From assembly GCA_050247155.1 (NCBI GenBank), contig JBFWUS010000025.1, forward strand, positions 1 to 64,000: 64,000 bases of DNA, written 5' to 3'. Below are positions 1 through 7,681 of this stretch, piece by piece. Every line of letters begins with the position of its first letter. The stretch's first letter is position 1. The translations under genes and the position numbers were made by a program. The stretch comes from Mesorhizobium_G sp050247155. GTDB lineage: Bacteria > Pseudomonadota > Alphaproteobacteria > Rhizobiales > Rhizobiaceae. The notes below the pieces were generated by a model. It was not told the DNA's origin. It did no database searches and was given only the letters and a program-made list of their open reading frames with translations.

Positions 1-88
1 CCACCAGGGCAGCGACCGCGCCGGCAATGCCGAGAGCACCGTTGGCCTTCAGCTTGGCGGAAAGAAACTCGATTTCGAACCTGTGCAT
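1..88 (-). CDS. Small protein, C-terminal part outside window
   Basis: A leftward reading frame starts at ATG 86-88 behind a strong AGGAGG site (about 95-100) and runs off the left edge. The visible 29 residues begin MHRFEIEFLSAKLKANG and then turn hydrophobic (GALGIAGAVAALV), which looks like the start of a membrane helix. It follows the small membrane protein at 185-313 on the same strand and is probably a phage-type small membrane protein. I do not recognise the family. Confidence 0.55.
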   Translation of the reverse strand, partial: MHRFEIEFLSAKLKANGALGIAGAVAALV

Positions 89-184
89 GTCTTGCCTCCT
101 AGTGACGAGGCATTATCCGGCAGGCTCGGAAGGGGTGGACAAAATTCACCGAGAACGGCGGAATTGCGCGGTTCGGTGCTGAAT

Positions 185-313
185 CTATCCACGTATCAAC
201 GACGCAAACGGCAGCAGGACCAGCACCACGACGACGATAACAAGCGCCGCCAGACCGAGCTTTGCGCCGGCCGTCACCTGCGGGTCATGTCTTGGCCACT
301 TGTCGCCGGGCAT
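185..313 (-). CDS. 42-residue single-pass membrane protein
   Basis: This 42-residue reading frame begins MPGDKWPRHDPQ and continues into one strongly hydrophobic helix of alternating Val and Leu (about residues 19-36), ending in LIRG. An AGGAG ribosome site lies 6-7 bases before the ATG. It starts 16 bases after the stop of the SRAP gene on the same strand, so the two are probably co-transcribed. Size, single helix and prophage context fit a phage membrane protein such as a holin-like or superinfection-type protein, but no family is recognised and no function is claimed. Confidence 0.6.
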   Translation of the reverse strand: MPGDKWPRHDPQVTAGAKLGLAALVIVVVVLVLLPFASLIRG

Positions 314-329
314 GGCTTTCTCCTGCCGC

Positions 330-1031
330 TTAAGCCAGGGGGTCCAACAAATCCGGCCTGTCGTTCCTCACATTGCCGACGTCCCGCTTGATTGGCCACA
401 TCGTCATCAGCTCGGCTGGGAATGGTCGCATCAGGTCGGACGGGTCAAGCTCGGGTCCAATCCACCGCGCGTAGCTCTCCGGATGCAAAATCACCGGCAT
501 GCGGTCATGGATAGTGGTCATCAATTCGTTCGGCGGACAGGTCACTACGCAGAACGTGCGGACGACTTCGCCAGTCTTCGGATTGCGCCAGTCGTCATAG
601 ATGCCGGCCAGCGCGAACGGGCTGCCGTCCTTCATGGCGATGGCGTAGGGCTGTTTGTCCTTGCCCGTGCCGTGGATATCTTTCCACTCGAAAAAGCCGT
701 CGATCGGTATCAGGCAGCGCTTTGACGCATAGGGCCGCTTGAACATGCCGTTCGTCGCGATTGTCTCCGACTTGGCATTGATCGGCGGCGGACGTTGGCC
801 GGGTCCGGGCGGTTCTTTCTGCCACGACGGGACCAGTCCCCAAGTCGCGGACGTAAACATGGACGTGCCTTTCGCCACCTCGTCCATAACGATGATCGGG
901 TAGACCTGTCGCGGCGCGCCGTTGTAGCGCGGGAACTGGTTGCTCAGGACATCGACGCCAGTGGCATCGGCGAAGCTGAAGCGCCGAACCATCTCGGCCA
1001 GGGTTGATCGCACATAGACACGTCCGCACAT
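330..1031 (-). CDS. SOS response-associated peptidase (SRAP, YedK/HMCES family)
   Basis: This 233-residue protein belongs to the SRAP family, which covalently traps abasic sites in single-stranded DNA through its N-terminal cysteine and so shields them from strand cleavage. The start at 1031 is set by the MCGR motif: Cys2 must follow the initiator Met so that its amine can form the thiazolidine link. An upstream in-frame start at 1085 would bury it. The other active-site residues expected from YedK are present: Asn85 (INAKSE), Glu115 (GFFEW) and His175 (IHDRMP). Rhizobial genomes carry several copies, often in plasmids and prophages, which fits its place in this accessory region. Confidence 0.92.
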   Translation of the reverse strand: MCGRVYVRSTLAEMVRRFSFADATGVDVLSNQFPRYNGAPRQVYPIIVMDEVAKGTSMFTSATWGLVPSWQKEPPGPGQRPPPINAKSETIATNGMFKRPYASKRCLIPIDGFFEWKDIHGTGKDKQPYAIAMKDGSPFALAGIYDDWRNPKTGEVVRTFCVVTCPPNELMTTIHDRMPVILHPESYARWIGPELDPSDLMRPFPAELMTMWPIKRDVGNVRNDRPDLLDPLA

Positions 1032-1144
1032 ACCGCCAATGGTGCATGGGCGAAGCGGCGTGTCCAGGTCAATAAACGCCTCCAATGCCGCGTTACTTCA
1101 TCAAGAACCCTTGATCTACAAATCTGGCGAACACCGCAGCCGCG

Positions 1145-1267
1145 CTATTCCTCGTCATCGAGATAGCGCACGGGCGGACGCTTGCCGTCTTCTTCGAGAG
1201 CGTTGCCGAAGTCTCGCGCTGCAAACCAAACGAATAATATCAACGCGGCCGAGACGAGCAGCGCCAT
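1145..1267 (-). CDS. 40-residue membrane protein
   Basis: A 40-residue frame starts with the hydrophobic helix MALLVSAALILFVWFAA and continues into a charged tail (RDFGNALEEDGKRPPVRYLDDEE). The helix-plus-acidic-tail layout and clean codon use argue for a real gene. No strong ribosome site precedes ATG 1267, and in-frame TTG and GTG codons lie just upstream, so the start is uncertain. It lies upstream of the SRAP gene on the same strand. Function unknown. Confidence 0.5.
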   Translation of the reverse strand: MALLVSAALILFVWFAARDFGNALEEDGKRPPVRYLDDEE

Positions 1268-1366
1268 CAACACTAACCAACACAAATTGCTGCCTGTCCC
1301 TATGCGCCCCATGCGTGTTGGAAGCTGCTGAGGTCACGCCCCAGTGCCAAACCCTCAAAACCCCAG

Positions 1367-1397
1367 CAGCCCCGCCGGCAAGCCGGCAAGCGGGCTG
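1367..1397. other. GC-rich hairpin
   Basis: Arms CAGCCC and GGGCTG enclose an inner GCCGGC-AA-GCCGGC palindrome. It lies in the roughly 290-base stretch between the 1145-1267 gene and the 1558 gene, where I see no confident coding sequence. No T-run follows on either strand, so a terminator role is only possible. Confidence 0.35.
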
Positions 1398-1557
1398 CAC
1401 GCAAAGGTTGTGCCGTGCTCAGGTGTGCCGGAATGGGACGGTAGCTTTGCCGATGGAACTATCCCCGCGAAAACGGCGCAGCGCGTGGCCACGTCGCGCT
1501 ATCTAAGCGTAGGAAAAAATGCCTTGCATAGCTGCCCCAAACGGCCGATGATTGGGT

Positions 1558-1746
1558 ATGGATCAGGTAGACCCAAAAGAGCTCGAACAAGCTGTCGACG
1601 AAGCGGTCGCGGCCTGCGACGGCGACCCACGCGCCGCTGTGCGGGCACTGATCCTGGCCAATCACTACCTGGAGTATGAACTTGCGATGACGCGGCCGGC
1701 CGTTAGCTTCGGTTTTTCGCGCGGATGGCATGCGCGGCGGCGATAG
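1558..1746 (+). CDS. 62-residue conserved hypothetical protein of rhizobia
   Basis: The frame begins MDQVDPKELEQAVDEAV and contains DGDPRAAVRALI and ANHYLEYELA. The pattern of an acidic helix, a DGD..AA...LI segment and a YLE.E segment resembles a family of small hypothetical proteins common in rhizobial genomes. ATG 1558 is chosen over a TTG six bases upstream. The C-terminus (SFGFSRGWHARRR) is basic. Function unknown; it may be cargo of the phage region or a host gene. Confidence 0.6.
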   Translation: MDQVDPKELEQAVDEAVAACDGDPRAAVRALILANHYLEYELAMTRPAVSFGFSRGWHARRR

Positions 1747-1919
1747 CGCAACGGTTGGCAGGTTGCGCACCGCAATTCTGAATGCTATGTCAGCCACGCA
1801 GCGTCTAGTTCGACGCGGCCCCGCCGGTTTCACTCCACACCCGGCCCTGGCTTTCGCAGCAACGGTGGACCCTGATCTATCAGGTGTCTTTTGCTTTCTT
1901 GAACAAGGAAACCGTTGCC

Positions 1920-2132
1920 ATGACTACCGAAAAATCTCGTGAAAGCCGCGTGCGCTGTCTGCTTGCCAAGCAGGGTTGCGTGCTGAAGAAAACACCCGCC
2001 CGCTCTTGATCCCGCCAATGGTACGGGCCGGGCTATATGATCGTCGACGATCGGAATGTCGTTGTGTCCGGTTGCGGTAATCGACCGTGGCAGGACAGCC
2101 TGGCCGACGTTGAAGCATTCGTCGCGGCATGA
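1920..2132 (+). pseudogene. Small conserved protein interrupted by one in-frame TGA
   Basis: From ATG 1920 a single frame reads MTTEKSRESRVRCLLAKQ, then KKTPARS, then TGA at 2007-2009. It continues in the same frame with SRQWYGPGYMIVDDRNVVVSG and ends LADVEAFVAA at the TGA at 2130-2132. The two halves together (70 codons) match the layout of a small rhizobial family that begins MTT.K.RE.R.R and continues ...DPRA..YG.YM.VD...V...L.EVEAYL. The simplest reading is a nonsense mutation at codon 30. Nothing suggests selenocysteine insertion. Confidence 0.6.
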
Positions 2133-2203
2133 CGAAATGGCGGGGCGGCTGGCCTATGCTGGCCGCCCCAGCCTGGTAGAGACAAGTATGCCACTGAAAC
2201 ATA

Positions 2204-3769
2204 TCACGCAAGTTGATCGCTCTCGAACTCCGCTTCTTCCTCAACAGGAGTTTCGTACTTGATGAGCTGGCGTTCCATTACCCTCTCAATGCGAGCGTCC
2301 GCAATCGCATACTCGTTCGCCGGCTTACCGCCCTGCGCTCCCTCAGCAGCTCGCGTGCCGATGTGACGAATTATTCCGGCACTCTCCCAGGATTGAATTC
2401 GTGTCCGTGCCGATTGAGCACCAACACGAAAGGTCGATTGTACATCCTTGTTAGTGAACGTCAGATGATTTAGCCGGAAGATTTGCGCCAACAAACGTTC
2501 ACCATATACCGTTGAGATAGTGTCGGTCACGTATTTGTCGATGCCGGGCTGGATCGCTTCAAAACTTAAAAGCACGGGGTCCTTTTCGGACGAGTGGATG
2601 ACGTCGTGTTCTCTGAGTATTACGTCGAGGAGGCGAATTAACTCTCGTGGAGACCTCATAGAAACTCGGATTAACAGCTCCAGCAGACCTTTTTCGTCGG
2701 ATGATCCGGCTTCGAAGAGCGACATTAGATTGTATTTTCCGCCTGAATAAAATTTCACGCGACGATCGAGCATCTCTTGGAAGAACTTATCATCCCATGA
2801 CACCACAGCGTGGCCAAGTTTATCGAGCCTGACGGGGAATCTATCACCCTCGAACACGTGTTTTGTTTGAGACCAAAGAAAAAATATCCACGCGAAGCTC
2901 TCTACCTCCATCAACTGAACTCTGGCCAGCAGCGGGTGTATCAGTTCGGCAGTGCGGTCGACGGAATTGCTAGTCGCATCCGTCTCGTCAACTTTATCGA
3001 CCAAGATAACGATACCGCTGAAATCAAATATCCGGACAAGCGACACCAACTTCCGCAGCACTAGGACAGAATCGAAATCGGTCGCCTCCTTCCTTAGGGC
3101 GTTAGCCACCGGATCAGCGATGTCGGCTTCGCTCCCGGCACGCTTCGCAAGAATGTCCGCCACTGCGCCGATCAGCGCCGATATGCGATCCCATTTGCGA
3201 GTCAGCCACATCTGACTTTTTGAAATGAACGCTTGGTTAAACAATGCCATCGCATCGTGGGCCGACCGTTCCCGCTTCGCTCCCGGTCTGTTTAAATAGA
3301 AGTCACGAAGAAGCTCATAGCATACCGCCTTTTCTTCAGCGTCTTGCGCCTCCAAGTAGACTTGGCGATCATCCTCTTCCAGGGAGCTAAGCCACGTCAA
3401 AAGACTTTCAATGACGATGAAGGCGACGCTCTGTATGAGGGATGCCTCAGATAAATTCTTAATACTTTTTCCACCTGTCATATCTGAGAAATCAATTAAA
3501 TTTACTGCTAGAGGAACTTGCCGTCCTTCCGCTTTTGCTTTCCATATTTCCTTAAATATAGTCAGCCTCGTCGCGCTTTTGCCTGCTCCCCGGTCACCGA
3601 AAAGTAGGAAAGAAGAGGTGTTTTTAGATCTTGTGTCAATCACCTCGAAGTACGGCGGCTTAACTGCATACTCCGCAATATTCGGTTCTAGTTCTGCAAC
3701 ATAATGCTCAAATGGATTGCCATTAAAGCCTAAGGCCTCAGTAAGTTTAGGCAACGACTTCCGCTCCAT
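2204..3769 (-). CDS. P-loop ATPase, resembling the Sll1717-type/KAP-like group; candidate defence protein
   Basis: This 521-residue protein has a clear Walker A motif, GDRGAGKS, at about residues 58-65. A Walker B-like strand IVILVDKVDE lies at about 253-262, with the acidic pair following a hydrophobic run. The C-terminal part (about 420-480) looks like a winged helix that could bind nucleic acid. The N-terminus (GNPFEHYVAELEPN) resembles proteins annotated as P-loop ATPase of the Sll1717 family. MERK at 3769 is chosen as start because the 38 residues upstream look non-conserved and lie over a promoter and hairpin. The gene is visibly AT-richer than its neighbours, a sign of separate acquisition. 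A phage-defence role is inference from context only. Confidence 0.75.
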   Translation of the reverse strand: MERKSLPKLTEALGFNGNPFEHYVAELEPNIAEYAVKPPYFEVIDTRSKNTSSFLLFGDRGAGKSATRLTIFKEIWKAKAEGRQVPLAVNLIDFSDMTGGKSIKNLSEASLIQSVAFIVIESLLTWLSSLEEDDRQVYLEAQDAEEKAVCYELLRDFYLNRPGAKRERSAHDAMALFNQAFISKSQMWLTRKWDRISALIGAVADILAKRAGSEADIADPVANALRKEATDFDSVLVLRKLVSLVRIFDFSGIVILVDKVDETDATSNSVDRTAELIHPLLARVQLMEVESFAWIFFLWSQTKHVFEGDRFPVRLDKLGHAVVSWDDKFFQEMLDRRVKFYSGGKYNLMSLFEAGSSDEKGLLELLIRVSMRSPRELIRLLDVILREHDVIHSSEKDPVLLSFEAIQPGIDKYVTDTISTVYGERLLAQIFRLNHLTFTNKDVQSTFRVGAQSARTRIQSWESAGIIRHIGTRAAEGAQGGKPANEYAIADARIERVMERQLIKYETPVEEEAEFESDQLA

Positions 3770-3771
3770 CG

Positions 3772-3806
3772 ACAAAAGCGGCCGAGGAACTTCCCTCGGC
3801 CTTTGT
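3772..3806 (-). promoter_or_regulatory. Perfect hairpin directly before the ATPase start codon
   Basis: Arms GGCCGAGG (3780-3787) and CCTCGGCC (3794-3801) surround a 6-base loop, extended by outer ACAAA/TTTGT after a 3-base bulge. It ends 2 bases before ATG 3769. It could be a 5'-leader hairpin controlling translation of the ATPase, or a terminator for transcription arriving from the right. No separate ribosome site is visible between it and the ATG. Confidence 0.5.
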
Positions 3807-3810
3807 CGGG

Positions 3811-3838
3811 AGCATACCAGACTGTTAATAGCTGTCGA
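3811..3838 (-). promoter_or_regulatory. Candidate promoter of the ATPase gene
   Basis: On the minus strand TCGACA (-35-like) and TATGCT (-10-like) are spaced by 16 bases. The predicted start, about 3804, would make the transcript begin at the base of the 3772-3806 hairpin. This is a sigma70-style match by eye only. Confidence 0.35.
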
Positions 3839-3883
3839 TCCGGAGAAATGCTGCAGCATAGATTTCCCAACGCATGTTCGCAC

Positions 3884-3902
3884 CCGTCAGACTGACTGAC
3901 GG
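3884..3902. other. 7-bp inverted repeat
   Basis: CCGTCAG and CTGACGG are separated by ACTGA, about 26 bases past the stop of the leftward gene at 3928-4365. It could be a terminator stem or an operator between that gene and the ATPase promoter. No T-run follows. Confidence 0.35.
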
Positions 3903-3927
3903 TCGGACGGATTTCGGCAGTCGATCA

Positions 3928-4365
3928 TCACAACCCCGCCCGCTGCATCGTCTCCTCAACCGCGCCCAGCACCCGCCGTACGCCGGCCGCGTCGTCAGGG
4001 ACGTAATGCGCGATACCCGCGTCGGTCGTGTACAGCACGCCGGCGGCGCGATGCACGGTGGCGCTTCTATCCGGCCGATGGGGTAATCGGACGTCGAGCG
4101 TAGTACCCGTCAGCGTGGAATAAGCGGCCCCAACGCGGTCGCTGATCGCCTGGTGCAGATCGTCCGTCAAGTGAAATGCACGTCCCTTCGGGTGATGCCG
4201 TAGGTCCGGTGCGCACACGATGGCAATGCCATTCGAACCTTTCGGCGCGAACAGACAAACTGAGCGCAGCTTGACGCCGCATGCCAGTACCACGTCGAAA
4301 AGGGCTAGGTAGCGCTTGTCTTCCCCGGCGAGCAGCCTGAAATTCTCAACCTCGAAATCGATCAT
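3928..4365 (-). CDS. 145-residue hypothetical phage-region protein
   Basis: Its ATG overlaps the stop of the Nu1-like gene upstream (ATGA, 4362-4365), so the two are translationally coupled. The N-terminal half (MIDFEVENFRLL, LFDVVLACGVKLRSVCLF) has a beta-strand pattern resembling the small SpoVG-like protein at 15220-15480. The C-terminal half (about 95-145) carries a separate segment ending GVRRVLGAVEETMQRAGL. I do not recognise the full-length family. It is the last gene of the leftward structural module. Confidence 0.6.
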   Translation of the reverse strand: MIDFEVENFRLLAGEDKRYLALFDVVLACGVKLRSVCLFAPKGSNGIAIVCAPDLRHHPKGRAFHLTDDLHQAISDRVGAAYSTLTGTTLDVRLPHRPDRSATVHRAAGVLYTTDAGIAHYVPDDAAGVRRVLGAVEETMQRAGL

Positions 4366-4877
4366 TGTCCAAACCTGTCCCGTACCGCCGCGTGCGCCCT
4401 CTCCATGGTCGGCGGCTCCTGATCCTCGGCCGTTAACTCTTCCAGCGCCGCGATCACTTCCGCGTCGATCACGGCTTTGATTTCGGACGCGTCGCGCATG
4501 CCGGCCAGCTTTGGCGCGAGGTCGACACCGATCCGCGAAAGGCGGCTGCGCACGTTCGCAAATTCCAACACGATGACGGCGACCACGTCGTCGATTTCGG
4601 CGACGGCGGCACTTTCGCGCTCGTATTCCAGGCGCTTAATCCGGGCCGCGTAATTTTCGTTGATGCGTTCGGCTTCGGCCATTGACCACAAACCATCGAG
4701 AGTGGCCGCCTCGTCCGCATCAAGCAGGCCATGTTCGCGGAGCGCTTGGTCGCTTGCCGCGAAGTCGACGTCGCCATCGGCCGTGAACCGCAGAAGGCCC
4801 CGCTGCTTCCACTCCGTCACGGTTTTGCGCGACACCTCACGGTGCCGCGCGTAGTCTGCCTGATTGCCTGTCTGCAT
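4362..4877 (-). CDS. Nu1-like phage DNA-binding protein (possible small terminase subunit)
   Basis: The 171-residue product starts MQTGNQADYARHREVSRKTV and continues EWKQRGLL. This is the helix-turn-helix and wing arrangement of phage lambda Nu1-type DNA-packaging proteins, which recognise the packaging site. A long charged helical region follows (about 70-150), as in oligomerising small terminase subunits. ATG 4877 lies one base after the tape-measure stop; ATG 4895 (MTAGYK) would overlap that gene by 17 bases and is also possible. No large terminase gene is seen anywhere nearby and the position behind the tape measure gene is unusual, so a different DNA-binding role remains open. Confidence 0.65.
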   Translation of the reverse strand: MQTGNQADYARHREVSRKTVTEWKQRGLLRFTADGDVDFAASDQALREHGLLDADEAATLDGLWSMAEAERINENYAARIKRLEYERESAAVAEIDDVVAVIVLEFANVRSRLSRIGVDLAPKLAGMRDASEIKAVIDAEVIAALEELTAEDQEPPTMERAHAAVRDRFGQ

Positions 4878-4878
4878 T

Positions 4879-7110
4879 TTATACCCCGCCGTCATGATAG
4901 CCACCCTCAACTGCCGCCTGCGCAGCGCGACCGACTGCATCGCCGACTGCTTTGCCAACAGCCGGGCCTGCTTCGGCGGCCTGCTGAACATGAACGACGA
5001 CGCTGATCGGCGCATGCACAGGCGGCGGCGGATTGGTCATATGAACCTCCGAAACGCCAACTGGCTGCGTTCGCATTGTTAGACTACGAAGCTCGGCGGC
5101 AAGATCAGGATTCGTCGGCATATTGTCGCCGAAGTTGCGACTGCGCCAACCGTTGTTCTGATCGGCTGCAGTCGGCATCGGGCCGCCCTGCGACACGACG
5201 CGATGCCAGCCGCCAGCCTCGTAATACTGACCGAAATTCTGCCGATAGCGGTTCGCAATGTCAGCCTGGTCGCCTTGACCGCTGATAACGGCACGGCCGC
5301 CGTCTTGGCGATTCTGCGCTTGAACAGCCGCACTGGTTTGCTCGATGACGCGCCGCGTGAGCTCGGCTGCCGCAGCGCCCAAGATCGTGGGAAAGTTGAT
5401 GCCGAGTCCGAGCGGCAACTTGCGCACAGCAGGCAGTTTTGTAACCGGCGTCTTAGCGCCCAACGTCTTAGCACCCGCCGCCTTGCCTGCGCCCTTCTTC
5501 CCGCCTACGTCGCCCGCTGCGTCTGCCACGACTTCCGCCGCCGTCGCCCACTTCGTCAGCTTGCCAAGCTGCTTTAACAGCCCAACGGCGAACTTCGCGC
5601 CGGATAGCAAGTACAACGCCTTAGCAAGCTTGCCGATCGCGCCGGCAAGCAAGCCTATACCGATTGCGGCAGCGGCAAAGCTGAAGCCGTAACTGCCGAT
5701 CGTGGCAAGGAACGAACCAATGCCACTACCCTTGATCGCGTCCGAAAGGCTGCGGACGGCTTCACCCCAGCCCTTCATTTTCATGAAGATTTCGCCAAGC
5801 CGATCGGCCGCACCGGAGCCGTCATTCACGCCGAACAACAGATCGCCAAGCGCATTCACGGCTTCGCGGATTCCGCCGTCAAAGCCAAGTCCCTGCACAA
5901 ACCCGCGCATGCCCGCGCCAAGCTTGTCGAACACGCCGGCGCGGCTGCCAAGTGTATCAAGAACGTCGCCAAGGCCAAGCGACGCCTCCTTCAACCACGG
6001 CAGGAAATCCATGCCGACACCGCGAAAAACGTCCGCGATCTTGTTCTTCGTGATTTCAAGAACGTTGCCGACAGTAGCGGCGCGCTTCACGTATTCCTCG
6101 TGCGCGCTACCCGCGTACTGCGCGGAATCGGCGATCATGTCCAACTGCCGCCGAAGCTCGGTCGAATTGTTGATCAGCGGCATCAACGCGCGCGCTTCGT
6201 CGCCGAACAAAGCCGACGCAATGCTGACGCGCTCCCATTCGGGAAGCTTCTGGATTTTGTCGATCACATCCAGCGTCGTCGACAATGCATTTTTCTGCAT
6301 CGACTTGGCTGTTTTAACAGAGTCGATACCAAGGCGTTTGAAGGCGGTTCGCTGCATGAGCGTTGCGCGCGAGCCGATCGTCAGCGCGCGGCCCATGTTG
6401 CGGAACGACGTCGCCGCAACTTCCGATTCCGCGCCGACGGAAACCATGGCCGAACCGAACGCAAGCGTTTGCGTCGCGCTGAACCCGTACATTTCGCCAG
6501 TGCCGGCTACCCGTTTGGCGTAGTCGACCAGCGCCGGCGCATTGGCCGCACTTTGGTTCGACAAGTGGTTAAGCGCGTCGGCGAACAGGCCAAGATCGCC
6601 GACGGAAAGATTCAACTGTGCCTTGATTTTGGCAAGCGCGTCGCCGGTTTCGCTCTGGCCAATATCCCAGGCCACGGACGACTCCGCCACAATCTTGGTG
6701 AACTTTTCGATCTCGGCCGTTGGAATATTCGACTGGCCGGCCGCAGCATAAATCGCCGCAATGCCTTCCGCGCCAATCGGCAATTCGCGCGACATGGCGC
6801 GAATGCGGTTCGTGATATTCCCGAACTGCTCGTCGTTGACGTCCAGCACTTTGCGGACGTCGGCCATGGCGCTTTCGAAACTAAGCGCCGCGCCGACCGT
6901 CCCGCGCATGCCTTGCGTGACGCCGACATAGCCCGCGCCCATGGCAAGCAGGCGGCCCGCAAAGCCGCCCATGCCGAACGCGGCAAGGTTGCCGCGATTG
7001 AAGCGGCCGACCGCGCCGTTGATCCGGCCTAGCGACGCGGCAATGCCGCGCGCCGGGGCCGTGACCTTGTCGATCAACGACAAGATCAGGTCTGAACGTA
7101 GGGTGGCCAT
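4879..7110 (-). CDS. Phage tail tape measure protein
   Basis: The 743-residue protein sets tail length in long-tailed phages. The segment at about residues 70-340 (ALSFESAMADVRKVLD, AAAGQSN, NHLSNQSAANAPAL, ALFGDEARALMPLI) is the conserved TP901-type core. A hydrophobic glycine/alanine-rich stretch (about 470-505, AAAAIGIGLLAGAIG) matches the membrane-active region of such proteins, and the N-terminus (LILSLIDKVTAPARG) is also typical. It sits directly after the tail chaperone pair, the conserved order in P2- and Mu-like phages. At 743 residues it would predict a tail of roughly 100 nm if intact. Confidence 0.93.
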   Translation of the reverse strand: MATLRSDLILSLIDKVTAPARGIAASLGRINGAVGRFNRGNLAAFGMGGFAGRLLAMGAGYVGVTQGMRGTVGAALSFESAMADVRKVLDVNDEQFGNITNRIRAMSRELPIGAEGIAAIYAAAGQSNIPTAEIEKFTKIVAESSVAWDIGQSETGDALAKIKAQLNLSVGDLGLFADALNHLSNQSAANAPALVDYAKRVAGTGEMYGFSATQTLAFGSAMVSVGAESEVAATSFRNMGRALTIGSRATLMQRTAFKRLGIDSVKTAKSMQKNALSTTLDVIDKIQKLPEWERVSIASALFGDEARALMPLINNSTELRRQLDMIADSAQYAGSAHEEYVKRAATVGNVLEITKNKIADVFRGVGMDFLPWLKEASLGLGDVLDTLGSRAGVFDKLGAGMRGFVQGLGFDGGIREAVNALGDLLFGVNDGSGAADRLGEIFMKMKGWGEAVRSLSDAIKGSGIGSFLATIGSYGFSFAAAAIGIGLLAGAIGKLAKALYLLSGAKFAVGLLKQLGKLTKWATAAEVVADAAGDVGGKKGAGKAAGAKTLGAKTPVTKLPAVRKLPLGLGINFPTILGAAAAELTRRVIEQTSAAVQAQNRQDGGRAVISGQGDQADIANRYRQNFGQYYEAGGWHRVVSQGGPMPTAADQNNGWRSRNFGDNMPTNPDLAAELRSLTMRTQPVGVSEVHMTNPPPPVHAPISVVVHVQQAAEAGPAVGKAVGDAVGRAAQAAVEGGYHDGGV

Positions 7111-7113
7111 TGG

Positions 7114-7260
7114 TTAGCCTTCTTGCGGATTTCCGATGGCGGCCAGCTCGTGCGCTTCCGCAAGTGCGAATTCAGGCGCGTAGCGATCCACCACATTTCG
7201 TGGCGTACAAGTCTCGCGCGACAAATATATCGCCAGACGGTGCCAGCCGGCCGTTACTCG
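7114..7260 (-). CDS. Frame -1 extension of the tail assembly chaperone (E'-type)
   Basis: Shifting back one base at the slippery site opens a 48-codon extension that runs to TAA 7114-7116, three bases before the tape-measure ATG. It contains GWHRLAIYLSRE and YAPEFALAEAHELAAIG. It has no start codon or ribosome site of its own at the expected place, so it should be made only as a fusion of about 133 residues to the upstream chaperone. Lambda G/GT and P2 E/E+E' make such pairs to guide tail-tube assembly around the tape measure protein. Confidence 0.7.
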   Translation of the reverse strand, partial: RVTAGWHRLAIYLSRETCTPRNVVDRYAPEFALAEAHELAAIGNPQEG

Positions 7261-7514
7261 TTTCCCAAAAGCGCCGACGTTGCCGCGCTAATGGCCGCGA
7301 AGTCCTTAGCTTTAACCTGCCGCATTTCGGGATAGGTAATGCCGGCCATAGAGGCAAGAGTAGCCGCAACCTGCGCGATCTGGCCGCCCATCTTGGCAGC
7401 GACTTCGCCCGCGATCAGGTCGCCGACGTCAGCCTCGCGGAACGTAAGCTCTGAAACTTCTTTGCCTTCCTTGCCGATCTTGATCGGGTTTTTGAGAGGG
7501 ACGGTTACGGACAT
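7254..7514 (-). CDS. Phage tail assembly chaperone (gpE / Mu gp41-like)
   Basis: The 86-residue protein begins MSVTVPLKNPIKIGKEG and contains VSELTFREADVGDLIAGE, the hallmark of the E/41/14 tail assembly family. It acts in the cytoplasm on the tape measure protein during tail building. Its own frame ends at TAA 7254-7256, just past the slippery site, so it is the short product of the frameshift pair. Its start overlaps the end of the small coupled gene upstream by 10 bases. Confidence 0.88.
   Translation of the reverse strand: MSVTVPLKNPIKIGKEGKEVSELTFREADVGDLIAGEVAAKMGGQIAQVAATLASMAGITYPEMRQVKAKDFAAISAATSALLGNE
7260..7269 (-). promoter_or_regulatory. Programmed -1 ribosomal frameshift site
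   Basis: On the minus strand the codons CTT TTG GGA AAC contain two overlapping slippery heptamers of X XXY YYZ form: T TTG GGA (7263-7269) and G GGA AAC (7260-7266). The second differs from the phage lambda G/GT site (GGGAAAG) by one base. It lies three codons before the chaperone stop and the -1 frame is open to the tape-measure gene. Slippage itself is inferred from sequence and family precedent. Confidence 0.75.
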
Positions 7515-7681
7515 GCTGTGTGTTCCTGAATAAGAACAATGATTGGCCGAGCGCGTTCATCGCGTTCGGCGGTCGCGGCGCGCAAAGGCGCAGCGACGTC
7601 CTGCTCACCTGAAGGCGGCAGTCTGGGAAACCGCGCCGCAAATGCTTCGGCGGCGCGGATTGCTTGATTGAGGATGGTCAT
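7505..7681 (-). CDS. 58-residue coupled hypothetical protein
   Basis: The ATG overlaps the stop of the coiled-coil gene (ATGA at 7678-7681) and the end overlaps the chaperone start by 10 bases, so it fits exactly into the leftward chain of coupled genes. The product begins MTILNQAIRAAEAFAARF and is alanine/arginine-rich with no domain I recognise. Position, not sequence, is the main support. Confidence 0.5.
   Translation of the reverse strand: MTILNQAIRAAEAFAARFPRLPPSGEQDVAAPLRAATAERDERARPIIVLIQEHTACP

Noticed and set aside
1344..1679. Plus-strand frame starting MPNPQNPSSPAGKPASG
   Set aside because: Low-complexity start, no ribosome site and overlap with the better supported small gene at 1558.
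2007..2009. Selenocysteine at the in-frame TGA
   Set aside because: No Cys-type conserved site in the family at this point and no SECIS-like hairpin directly downstream; a nonsense mutation is simpler.
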